From assembly GCA_022592435.1 (NCBI GenBank), contig JABYQS010000533.1, positions 1 through 19,090 of the forward strand: a DNA stretch of 19,090 bases, read 5' to 3'. Origin of the DNA: Cerioporus squamosus. Taxonomy: Eukaryota > Basidiomycota > Agaricomycetes > Polyporales > Polyporaceae. The notes beneath the pieces are model-generated. The model saw nothing but the letters and a program-made list of their open reading frames with translations, did no database searches and was not told the origin of the DNA. Shown one piece after another: positions 8,712 to 18,998 of the stretch. Every line of letters begins with the position of its first letter. Position 1 is the stretch's first letter. A program made the translations under genes and the position numbers.

Positions 8712-9581
8712 CTTGCTCACCCCAGTAGGATGCTATCCACGCTTCGAGAATCGACACCTCCACCGTCTCTTCAGGTCATCTCACGAGACCGGTGACAGCG
8801 ATGCTGCTTCTTTGCTACCTTGACTCGTAGATGCAGTGGTTGCATTAGCCTGAGCTGTGCGAAAAAAGTCTCGCACACAAGGCGAACAAGGCCGGGGTCG
8901 GCCTGTCCACGAGCCTTCAAGTCATTGACAGCTCACCGACCCATGATTGTCTAGCTAATAGAATGTCTCGCCAACGGTGGACAAGCATGATCATCTCGAG
9001 TGAAGGTCAAGGTTGTGTCTGCTCTGCTCTGGTACCGTTGGGCAGTGCGTTCTGGACAGTGTTCGCATTTCCCAATGCTTCCTTTGTCAGTACTCTGATA
9101 AATCGACCATTTCAAGTAAACAACGTGTACGCGTGGTGGAATTGTGAACCCGGCTGCGGTCGAAGCGCACTCAGGTGCGTGCGCTTACACCAGCGCCCCC
9201 ACTGGCACTGCAACGGACGCATCCTTTCCGCCCTGCTGAAATCCTGCCAAAATGGTAACGTTGCTTGTTTCCGCCAGGTGGGATATTTTACGTTTACGAA
9301 ACGATAAGCCTCCAAGGAAAGTCCCGTTTAGGGAGGTTTGGGAGGCTTATAGACCTATTGTGGCAAGTGTAAGGGGGTTACGTGCAATGTTTTAGAGATA
9401 GCAAAACTCTTACTTCCAGCAATCCAATTTCGATGCCTTTACTAACCCCGGAAAGGATGCTTTCTTTGCAGTGTGGCTTGTTGCTGACCATTCCTAAGCT
9501 TGCTTTCCGACGACTTGTTGAGGTGCGGAAAATCACTCGACAAGGCAGCCTTCCTGACGCCGTCTGAAGACAGCTTAAGAC
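8712..9581. other. Spacer upstream of kinase C
   Basis: About 870 bp without a supportable gene. The longest frame (8963-9307) has no motif. It contains an inverted repeat at 9304-9350 and should include the kinase C promoter close to 9582. I see no clear TATA box. Confidence 0.45.
9304..9350. repeat. Inverted repeat with ATAAGCCTCC arms
   Basis: ATAAGCCTCC at 9304-9313 is matched by its exact reverse complement GGAGGCTTAT at 9341-9350. The 27-bp loop contains a further partly matching CTCC-like stretch. It lies 230 bp upstream of kinase C. It may be a hairpin or the remains of a small palindromic element. Confidence 0.5.
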
Positions 9582-12152
9582 ATGACCACCAAGTGCATCG
9601 GCAACAACAAGGTCGAGTTTGCGGACAAGTACTTCCCCACATCACCCGCCTCCGACCCGTCATCCACCGCTTCAAAGCCAGTCCTCCACGATAACCCGTT
9701 CGCGGAACTCAAGAATGCCAATGGCATGGACGAGAAGACACTTCAAAAGAAGTTTGTGCGTTTGTCCCTCCTCCTTCCACCCCACCGGCACCGTCGCTGA
9801 CCTCAAACCACCAGATCGCCATCGTCGACCAGCACGGCCTCCCGCCGGGACTCAAGATGGACACCTGCAAGTCTAGGCCAGACGACGCGACGGTTGACCA
9901 GGACTCGGATCCGCGCAAGATAGACGCAGCAATCTGGCGCCGCGAAGACCTCGCGCCATCCGACAACAACTTTAAGCCTCATTGGGTCGACCAACTCATG
10001 CCCGTCACGTTCAACGCCTGGAAGTCCGGTGACAACTGCCAGGACCCCTATGATGACGACCCAAGCGTCCCTGGCGGAGTGGTGGTTAGGGCCTCCCAGC
10101 TGGGCACGAAGGTTCCTGGTCAGATAATCTCCTACGCCGAGCTCGTCTTCACCGTCCAGCAGCGACTCGCCCTCTTCATGCTCGTAGTGGTCGGGCGCGT
10201 CTGTCGTTTCCTCCGTTGGGATCACTCCGGCGCGGTTGTCACCCAAGTCATCGACTACCACGAAGATTGGGAGTTCTTCTGCGACGTCCTATGGCGTATC
10301 TCCCAGTGCTCCGACGAACAGCTCGGCATCGATCCCAGTGCCGTCCGCTTGTCGGAGGACGACAAGGACTTCAAGGACATGGACTCCGCCGCCGAACCCC
10401 ACCCTGACGACGTCGACCACATCGAGCGCGAGCTAGACGCGCCCCTCGAAGCGCCCTTCACCTTCGTGTACGTACGGGAGATGTTCAAGAACAGCCTCGA
10501 CAAGCAATGGCCGCGGTACAAGCTCGAGGTTCCGGACGGGGAGAACACGAGGCACTTCCTAGTCTGCAAGCCCGTGTTCCGCGCCAAGGGTCTTATAGGA
10601 CGGGGCACCCGCGGTTACGTTGCGCTAGATTGCGCTACCGGTCGCTTCGTCTGGCTGAAGGATGTCTGGCGGGCGACTTACCTCCTCCTGGAGCTGGAAG
10701 GCGACATCCTCGCACAGCTACAGAAGGCTGGAATCCCTCAAGTCCCGACGGTCATCTGCCACGGCGACATAAGAGGGCAGACGACTTTGACCCCGCTCGT
10801 TTGTGAGCTCAAGAACGATCAGTCCAGCGCACCCTTGGGTAACCTCCATGCGTCCGACGAGCCTAGTGCAATTCCCCTCTCAAGCTCAAAGCGGAAGCGG
10901 GCCGACATAAATGACTCTGGCGTGGACGTGCCGCCTCCGGACGGCCTCAGCGAGAGCAACCTGCCCTTACGTGACGACTGTCCCCTACGCATGCACAAGC
11001 ACTATCGTTTGGTAGTGGAAGAGGTCGCCTTGCCGCTCAGTGACTTCGAAGCGGGCTGGCAGCTCTTGTCGATTATCAACGACTGTATATGGGGTGAGTT
11101 TCCAGCGTGTGCAACATTCGACACTCGCGCTCACGGCTTTTTCAGCTCATTACCACGCCGCAACCAACCCGAAGACACAGCGGCTCCATTGTGACGTCAG
11201 TGGTGGTAACATCCTCATCTATCCGCAGGTCGTCGAAATCGACGGGGCATACCACATGAAGTGGATGGGCCTTCTTGCAGACTGGGAGATGTCCCAGTCG
11301 ATCTCCGGGAGGCAGTCTCGTAGACAGCCAGAGCGAGTGGTGTGTGGGAACGTCAGACTCATTTGCTGCTGTTCTGATTACTTCCAGGGAACTTGGCGAT
11401 ACATGTCTGTCGCTCTGCTTTCGCGAGACAAGGTTGTGGAGATCAGCGACGAGCTCGAGGCATTCCTCTACGTCCTCCTCTATCACGCCACACGCTATCT
11501 CCGATCGAACCTCGACGACTACACGACGGCGAACTTCCTCGACGAATGTTTCGACCAGTATATGCGCATTGATCAATCCTATCGCTGCGGTCCGAGGAAG
11601 CTACATACTATCCACACTGGCAAGCTCATGGTCGCCTTGGATTCGGAGTTGACTTTCGGCCAGAACTTGGACGACCTCTTGGCTACTCTCCTTGAGTGGT
11701 TCCAAGCACACTACGTCGTAAGCGCACACCTCCGACGACTCGAGGAAGAGAAGCGACTCGAGGAGCTCCAGAAGCCGGCCCCGACTCAGATGCGTCCCCC
11801 ACCTCCGCCACCTCTCGATAATCCTGCGCATCCCAAACCGCTGCGACGGGCGGTCTTGAAGCCCAGTCTTGTGTTCCAGAACGAACCCGTGCAGCTCATA
11901 GGCGACGCGAGCGATTTCGTGCGTCGCAAGAAGAACGAACCTACGGTGAAGCAGTGGGAGAACGCGGGGATGGTGCAGGAACACGCGTTCATATATCAAC
12001 TAATCGAGATGTTCCTTCGCGAGGAGGATTGGCCCAGGGACGACAAGGTGGGAGACCGCATTCCGAGGACGTGGGCCAAGCCAATTCTAGGTTCTACAGA
12101 CCGGTCGGTAACGAAGACGACTAGCATGCCCAGCAAGCGGGCGCGTTACTAG
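9582..12152 (+). CDS. FunK1-family protein kinase C (4 exons, intact)
   Basis: Fungal-type kinase paralogous to A and B. Exons are 9582-9755, 9815-11093, 11146-11339 and 11388-12152, giving 803 aa. The introns (59, 52 and 48 nt) sit at the positions and phases of kinase A; donors are GTGCGT, GTGAGT and GTGTGT. Features are an N terminus with FADKYFP and NPFAELKN shared with B, the FunK1 block ISYAELVF...RWDHSG at about 163-197, GRGTRGY at 320-326, the probable ATP lysine K340 and Glu353, a KRKR patch before the catalytic loop, HCDVSGGN at 499-506 (Cys replaces the usual Arg, the catalytic Asp501 is kept), DWE at 530-532, GTWRYMS, a poly-proline run in the tail and a basic end SKRARY. Intron 3 is a multiple of three with no stop, so its retention would add 16 residues. 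Whether this kinase is active cannot be judged from sequence alone. Confidence 0.88.
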
Positions 12153-12974
12153 TATGGGGGTGTCGACGGCGAGGCGACCGCACCGTCCCTGGACTCGAAG
12201 CTCACTAAGGGGATCCAAAGTACGCTCAGCTGTAGGAAATCATGCGCAGGTGCGACTCGGAGGTGCGGCGACTTCGTGCCATTGCGGTGGATGTACGTGG
12301 TATGTACTCTTCCTCATGTACCTAGTAGCGTATTCGAGTCGTTGTGTATCGTGTCCATGGGCTGTTGCGTTTCAGCGAAATGTCCGTCAGGTCGAAGGGT
12401 GCCGCGATGGCAGATCTCCAGGGCAGAAGATCTCGGTCGACTGTGAGGAACCGAGTGTAAGTCTGTCGGCGCTTAATCGCATGCGGCTTTGCAGTGAACC
12501 ACTTCGTCCTTTTCCGCATATTCGGACTCTTGCCCCTACCCACTTCCAGTCTGCACATGTCTCAGTTCTCAAGCCGCTGGGGTGATGACAATGTTGAACT
12601 CGACCAAGATAACAAGCCCCTTCTTCCACATGATCGTCCAGCAATGCCACTGGCCGCGATGCTTCTCTGGAATTATCACCTCCCGGGAAGGCGTTACAGT
12701 TGCTGGCATTGCGATACTTATGTCGATCCTGTGTCCCTGCAACGTTGGTTCTGACGGGGCTTCTGAGATGCTCGCTGGCCGACAAGCTTATCGAACGTGC
12801 GGCCAGCATCGCCCATGTGCTTCTCAGCGGCTTGATGGGATGCAACGGAGAAGCAGATCGCTGCATGGTCGCTATTCCACTCTGACATTCTTGCTTGCTA
12901 CGTGTCCGATAGCACAGAGTGTCCATATGGCTGCTGCCAATGTCACCCTATGTCACCGGAGGTGCCGTCGACGA
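12153..12974. other. Spacer between kinase C and the S1/P1 nuclease
   Basis: About 820 bp. Frames on both strands (for example 12387-12926, minus) lack motifs and look like chance GC-rich openings. The right part holds the nuclease promoter, including the double motif at 12941-12960. Confidence 0.45.
12941..12960 (-). promoter_or_regulatory. Double GGTGACA motif upstream of the nuclease
   Basis: The plus strand reads TGTCACCCTATGTCACCGGA, so the minus strand carries GGTGACA-T-AGGGTGACA. The same arrangement occurs on the plus strand upstream of kinase B. Here it ends 15 bp before the TATA box and about 119 bp before the start codon, a natural place for an upstream activator or repressor site. 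Confidence 0.45.
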
Positions 12975-12980
12975 TATAAA
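12975..12980 (+). promoter_or_regulatory. TATA box of the S1/P1 nuclease gene
   Basis: TATAAA lies 99 bp upstream of the nuclease ATG in a GC-rich setting. Position and sequence fit a core promoter with a leader of about 60-70 nt. Confidence 0.6.
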
Positions 12981-13078
12981 GCCGGGTCGAGGGGCCTGGC
13001 ATCCTCCTCGACGCTCCGACGCTGCCGTCTCAGCTGACCATCTCTGGGACCACCCGACGACACCACCAGGAGTCCGAC

Positions 13079-14822
13079 ATGCTATCTGTTCTGACGACCT
13101 TGTCCGTCCTCACGGTTGCTGCGCGACCTGCAGCTGCATGGGGCGCTCTCGGACATGAAGCAGTCGGGTGAGTCTCCAGTCCTATCGCTCACAACTTCAA
13201 GAGACGTAACTGATCAGCTGCCTAGTTACATCGCGCAGGAGGTGCCCATACCTGCATAGCTGATGCTATCGTCGCTGAGCATGACTTACAGTTCCTTGCT
13301 CCGGAAGCACTGGCATTCGTCCAGTCGTCTCTCGGTTCAACCTACAACGAGTCTCTAGGTGCTGCAGCGACTGTACGTAGTTTGTCTTCTGAACATCTCA
13401 CCATCGCACCATGAACGGGGACTAATTATATATCTTGTAGTGGGCCGACAGCATCAAGTACACGAAGGGATACACATGGTCGTCTCCACTCCACTTTGTC
13501 GACGCAGAAGGTTCGTGCGCCCGCGACCGCCGACAGCGCCTCGCTGATCGACAGCTCGTATCACGCGGACACCGTACTAACCTTGCTTCTCAATCTCTCA
13601 TTGCGGTTCTCAGACTCCCCGCTCTCCGGGTCATGCTCGGTCTCGGAGACACGCGACTGTGGCGACGGCGACTGCATCTGTGCGTCCAGTTTCTTTCGTT
13701 TTTCGATGTTCATATCTCGGCGCGATACAGGGAAGCTCCAGTACGAAATGGTGATAGAGAGCTCATATGCGCGACTCCACAGTGACTGCGATCGCGAACT
13801 ACACCACGCGCGTCGCCCAGACGTCGCTCAGCAAGACCCAGCGCCAGGAGGCACTGAAGTTCCTTGGTGCGTCCAAAGTCTTGTGCTACTCGGGTCCTAT
13901 GTGGCGTTGAGGCTGACCACTTGTGACCAGACCACGTATGTATGCTTGCTGCATGTGCGGGTGGACAATACCCTAACTGAGGCGGCCGGCGATAGTTCCT
14001 GGGTGACATCGGACAGCCGCTCCACGTTGAGGTGAAGTCTATTCGATCTCAATTCCCAAATGTTGTGGATCCTGACCGCGTGTGCTCGCAATGATTGACG
14101 TAGGCCTATGAAGTCGGCGGCAACGACATCGATGCCACATGCTCCGGCAAGAGCACCAACCTCCACTCCGCATGGGGTATGTCCCGGGGCACTACATGTC
14201 CCGTCGCTCACTCATTCACCATACGCACACAGACACCGGGATCCTCAGCAAGAACATCGATGACAACTACTCCAACGATGTGCAGACTTACGCCGCCGCG
14301 CTCGTCTCCAAGATCAAGTCCGGCTCTTACAAGTCCCTCACCTCTAACTGGCTCTCTTGCACGTCGACGACCAAGCCCGCGTCCAAGCGCTTCCTCAACC
14401 TCGACGCTGGCCTGGCGAGCCGGAGCCTGGAGGATGACGTGAAGCGGCTGCTCTGCCGCGCGGCCTCCCTGGACGCCGGGTTCGAGGAGTGGGACGCGGA
14501 GGCAGACTCGCTCGTCGGGCTCGTCGGGGCTGCGCCTGCTGCGACGATCACCCCGCTCGCGTGTCCGCTCGTGTGGGCGAAGGAGTCGAACGCCTACTGC
14601 TGCGTACGTCCTGTTCCCTATCGCGTGTATCTGAGGCGGATGGTTGACTGGGTTCGCTTTGGGCAGTCGGTGGTGTTCTCGTACACGAGCGGCGCGGACC
14701 TCTGCACGAGCAGCTACTACACGAAGGCCGTCCCCGTCATCGACCTCCAGATTGCGAAGCAGGGATACCGGCTTGCTGCGTGGCTGAACGTCATCTTCGA
14801 CGGGGACACGAACCTTCCCTGA
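13079..14822 (+). CDS. Secreted S1/P1-type nuclease (11 exons)
   Basis: Zinc-dependent S1/P1 nuclease, which cuts single-stranded DNA and RNA to 5'-mononucleotides outside the cell. Exons: 13079-13167, 13226-13241, 13292-13372, 13441-13510, 13614-13679, 13783-13866, 13931-13935, 13996-14031, 14104-14176, 14233-14603 and 14667-14822. They join in frame to 348 aa. Residues 1-20 are a signal peptide ending AAA before the mature Trp. The expected zinc ligands are present: W21, H26, D65, H80, H137, D141, H147, H170 and D174, close to P1 nuclease numbering after subtracting 20. Family motifs include WGALGH, LHFVDAED, AIANYTTRV, FLGDIGQPLH, LHSAWDTG and LQIAKQGYRLA. Exons 2 (16 nt) and 7 (5 nt) are microexons, and introns 4 and 5 are 103 nt each. 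Exon 2's downstream donor (GTGCCC) is weak. A stretch before CPLVWAKESNAY is longer than in P1. Family call is very firm; edges of the smallest exons are inferred from frame and homology. Confidence 0.92.
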
Positions 14823-16855
14823 GGGTGTGGGTCGGCGAGATCAGCGACCGAGTGGCAGAGAGTCGGACTCAATATGTCGACGTCTTAGAGTCAGACACTA
14901 TGCTGCCCAGACCGAAGAAACTCAAAGAAACCTTGAGTGGAGAGTTGGCTGTATGTACTTTTGTTGTATGCACGTGGAGAGAGGATACAAAACGCGGGAC
15001 CGCATGGTCGTTGTGCCGGATGAGCTCAAAGGTATATTATGCTTTACGGAACGCTGTCAGCCCTGCCAGTGCGTGGTAGCTCCCCGTATAATCCCGAGTT
15101 CCTAGCTAGGCTAGCCTGAGAGATGGGCCAGAGGGCTACCGGGGTCCAAAGTTCAATTGCACGGCGGCCGACGAACCCACAAGCTTGAGGCTTACAATAA
15201 CCCTTGAGTCCGACCGGATGCAGCGCTCGTGCCTGGAGGGGGCTAGGGCACGCGTAAACATTGTGAGATGCATACTAGACACGTATTAGGACTCGGAGTT
15301 ATGCTGGCCGCGAGCAAGGAGATATGAAAATGCTGAGCAGAGGAAGTAGCACCGACGATATCCGAGATCCGGCGTTCGTTCGCAAGAAGGGCAGTACGGC
15401 TGAGCCCAGTGAGGTGAGACGGAGGTCACGGTTGCTTACGTGCTTGGTCAGATGCATTGGCAGATGGGCATCTATATTCCCAAGTCTTCTGGGCATGCGG
15501 AAGACGATCCTTGGTCGGCATCGACAAGCTTGTACTAGCAGAGCCCTGGGGAATGCGCCGGGCGATGACAGAAACGAAGTATGCGCCATGCGAAGTCGTT
15601 CCTGCTGGACAGGGCTTCCTCATCGCTGATCGCAGCGATTTCAGGCAGAAAGTCTCAGGTCTCAATGATTCTGGACGTAAGCTTCTTACTGTACACATCC
15701 CCGCGTGGGAGCCACTTCAGTCTTTTCAGGGGAGGAACCAGACTGGTGAGATCGCCCAAGTGCTTCCGGTGTGCTCGTTACGTACCGTTGAGCCATGAGG
15801 AGGTGCTTGCGAACATACAAAAGTACTACCACATGCGACGAGATAAATATGCTGTTACGTGGTAGTGCGGCTGTTGTCGGCGGTCTCATGCATTCGGCGA
15901 GATGTCGAGAGGGGAGGTTAAGAGGTATGTACATCGTGCGGGGCGCTTCCATTACTGATCCGAGAATAACCCATCCAGCTTGTGGCAACTCAGATTGGCT
16001 TTTGCGGTTAACCTCCATCCTCCGTCATATGTTCTTCACGACAGAAGACCTTTGGCTTAAGAAACAAAGCCCTACGTTGTATATCCGCTCTTCGCCGATG
16101 GTCTCACTCACATCCTACTCAACCCAGCGGCCGTTCGGCGGCCGCCGCCTAGAGTGCCACGTGCAGCAGTACTCTTGAGCAGCGTAAGCATGGCTGGATG
16201 ACGATCCCCGCTCCCCGCGGGGTATACGAACCTCGAGGAGTGTAAGAGCGAGCTTCTCTTGGCTTCTCGACCGCATGTACGATAACTAATCGTCGCAGAT
16301 CATCTCGGTGGGGTCCGAACACATTGCTCGACTCCCGGGCCCGACCCTCAGACGAAGGAGATATGTTCATCCAATTGCAGCATGCGCTCGCTCGGGCCAG
16401 AAGGTTCAGAAGGTGCGCTCTCGAGCGAATGCGATTGCTTACTATTGGCTTACTGATTCCTGGGCCTGACGACACGATATCGGACAGAAATTCCGGGCCC
16501 GGGTGGGCGAGCCTGAAAATTTACGCCACCCCGTTGCCGCAAGCGGCAACGCCCACGCAGATCGGCCAAGCGGTTTGCCCGCTCAGAGGCTCCTCCTGTA
16601 TGTCCCACAGCGGTCGAATCGCGAGCAAATGCCCGCCATGGCGAGCGGAAGCATGCGTTGGTCTCGCAGTGCGGATGGGAAGCGCCGACGCTACCGCAGA
16701 AAGGCGCCGCCGACGTGCGCACGGCCGTCGGCACGAGGAGTGCACCAGATCTAGAGGGGCCCAGTTTCCTTTCTGGAGGGAGTTTCGTAAAACTTCGTGA
16801 CGGCCCCACGGTCGGCAAGTATTGCCGGTGATGTCATCCTCTGCGTCGGATTGAC
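14823..16855. other. Two-kilobase region without a supportable gene
   Basis: No frame here shows a family motif, signal peptide or convincing splice set. The best-looking stretch is a 113-codon plus frame at 15457-15798 with ordinary-looking amino acid use, but I cannot attach it to exons on either side. Short GC-rich palindromes occur (CCCCGCGGGG at 16213-16222 and the one at 16532-16551). It may hold decayed coding or repeat remains. Confidence 0.45.
16532..16551. repeat. Perfect 9-bp palindrome with 2-nt loop
   Basis: CGTTGCCGC and GCGGCAACG flank AA. It would form a tight hairpin or a symmetric protein-binding site. It lies about 420 bp upstream of the transporter start. Function unknown. 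Confidence 0.45.
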
Positions 16856-16863
16856 TATATATG
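16856..16863 (+). promoter_or_regulatory. TATA box of the sugar transporter gene
   Basis: TATATATG lies 105 bp upstream of the transporter ATG and is followed by a C- and T-rich leader, a common arrangement in highly expressed fungal genes. Confidence 0.55.
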
Positions 16864-16967
16864 CTCTCCCCGCCCGGCTGCATGTCCCAGGTCCCCCACC
16901 TCTCCACCTTCCCCCTTTCTCTGCAACCACCACGCCCAATACCCCCACAGCGTCTCCGATTCTAAAC

Positions 16968-18998
16968 ATGGCTCTGTTTTACGGTGCGTACATCAGCTGG
17001 ATGACCGTGGAAACTCGAAGCACTTACATTCACTCACGCAACGTAGGGAGGGACTGCCTATAGGATGGATAGCGATCATGCTGGCCGTCCTGGCCTCCAT
17101 GGGAGGTTTCATCTTCGGTGTAAGTCGTCGGATACATCGTTGTGCAGATTTCTGACAATGGACGCCATCTAGTACGATACCGGCAAATTTCAGATATCCT
17201 GCTCATGGATGATTTCCTGACTCGTTTGCGAACCACTGCGACACGCCCGGCGACGCCAGCACATGTTCATTCACTGTCGTTCGCGAAGGCCTCATCGTCG
17301 CCCTGCTCAGTATCGGTACCCTCGTCGGTGCTCTCTTCGTGCCCGTAAGTGCCCAGCTCTCCTCCGCGTTACGTATGTGGCTGACTTGCTCCGTCCAGAG
17401 TTGCTGACTGGCTTGGACGTCGCTACGCCATGACCGTCGAGTGCGGTGTCTTCATGATCGGTGTCCTCATCCAAATCACTGCATTCCATTCCTGGATACA
17501 GTTCGCGATCGGCCGTCTCATCAGTGGTCTCGGGGTCGGTTCCCTCAGTGCAGCGGTACCCATGTACCAAGCCGAGACCGCTCCCCCGCAGATCCGAGGC
17601 ACGCTGACGGCCACCTACCAGTGAGTCGTGCGCCTTGATCGTCATACGACGGTGATCTAACCAGCTTTGCAGGCTCTTCATCACGTTCGGTATCCTCGTT
17701 GCTTGTAAGTAACCGGTGCCGCGGAGGTTTTTGACATCAGCTGACCACCTCGATCGACAGACTGTATCTCGATCGGCGCACGATCCATCCCCGGCTCTGG
17801 TTCCTGGCGTACTGTCGTTGGCATCGGTTTCGCCTGGCCGCTCATCCTTGGCATCGGTATCTTGTTTATGCCAGAGTCGCCGAGATGGCTCACCGCACAC
17901 GGCCGCTATGACGACGCTCGTCGCTCGATCGCTAGGACCCGTGGAATTCCTGTTGAGGAGGCGACAACCACCGCTTCGTACACCGTGAGCTCGAGGAGAT
18001 GCGATCTGCTATCGAGTTCGAGAGCAAGGTGAAGGCCGGATGGATGGAGTGCTTCCGTCCGCAGCGCATGTCGCTCTACCGTACCTGCTTTGTGAGTCTC
18101 TCTCCCTCTTCCTCCTTGGACAACGTTGCTGACCGCAGTGCAGGTATGACGCTCCAGATGTTCCAGCAGTTGACGGCGCGAACTACTTCTTCTACGTAAG
18201 TGGCGCCGCATGTGGGCCTTCCGTAACGCGATGCTGACGCACGGCTCGTTACAGTATGGCGCTACCGTCTTCCTGTCTGTCGGTATCGAGGACTCGTTCG
18301 TCACCCAGATTATCTTGGGTGCAGTCAACTTTGGCTGCACCTTCGGCGGCATGTATGTCATGGAGAGGGTACGTCCGCTCGTGCAACTGGCTCGCAACGC
18401 CTGCTGACTCGTGTATAGTTCGGACGTCGTTACCCCCTGATCATCGGAGGCGTCTGGCAGTCCGTCTGGCTCTTCGTCTTCGCGGCTGCCGGTACCGCCC
18501 GCGACCCCACCACGGACAAGGGCATCGGCAAGCTCATGATCGTCTCCGCCTGTCTCTTCATCCTCGGCTACGCCATGACCTGGCGCCCGGTATCTGGATC
18601 CTCATCGGCGAGACCTTCCCCACCCGCACGCGTGCCCGCCAGGCCGCGCTCGCCACGGCCAGCAACTGGCTGTGGAACTTCCTCCTCGCGTTCTTCACCC
18701 CCTTCATACCAAGGCCATCGGATACCGCTACGGCTTCGTCTTCGCGGCGTGCAACCTCACGGGCGCGGTCATCGTGTACTTCTTCCTCTACGAGTCGTCC
18801 GATCTGTCGCTCGAGAGCGTCGACATGATGTACTGCGACCCGACGTGCAAGCCCTGGACGTCGCGCACATGGGCGCCCGAGGGCTTCTCTTCGCGCAAGG
18901 AGCTCGTCGAGCAGAGCCGCGCGGCGGAGGCGCACAAGCCGCTCGAGGCGGTGGCGGAGAGGAGTCGCGTTACGAGCATCAGCCGAAAGACTGTTTAA
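16968..18998 (+). CDS. MFS hexose/monosaccharide transporter, frame-disrupted
   Basis: Twelve-helix sugar porter of the plasma membrane, importing hexoses. Exons by splice signals: 16968-16987, 17047-17119, 17173-17344, 17399-17620, 17673-17704, 17761-18091, 18144-18195, 18255-18368 and 18419-18998. Family motifs are all there in order: the first helix ending GGFIFG, QISDILLMDDFL, DWLGRR, PMYQAETAPPQIRGT, PESPRWL, MTLQMFQQLT, ERFGRRYPL, GETFPTRTRARQ and a cytosolic tail. Exon 1 codes only seven residues; its GTACAT donor is chosen because it alone keeps frame. The reading frame is broken about eight times (near 17184, 17226, 17339, 17973, 18091, 18175, 18582 and 18707), each explained by a missing base (one site may lack two). 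I see no substitution-type stop and splice sites are intact. That favours sequencing error over true decay, but a recent pseudogene is not excluded. Confidence 0.82.

Noticed and set aside
12387..12926. 179-codon minus-strand frame between kinase C and nuclease
   Set aside because: No motif, no splice support, and basic/serine-rich composition expected from random GC-rich DNA.
15457..15798. 113-codon plus-strand frame
   Set aside because: Composition is acceptable, but no family, start context or linked exons could be found, so it is mentioned only as a possible remnant.
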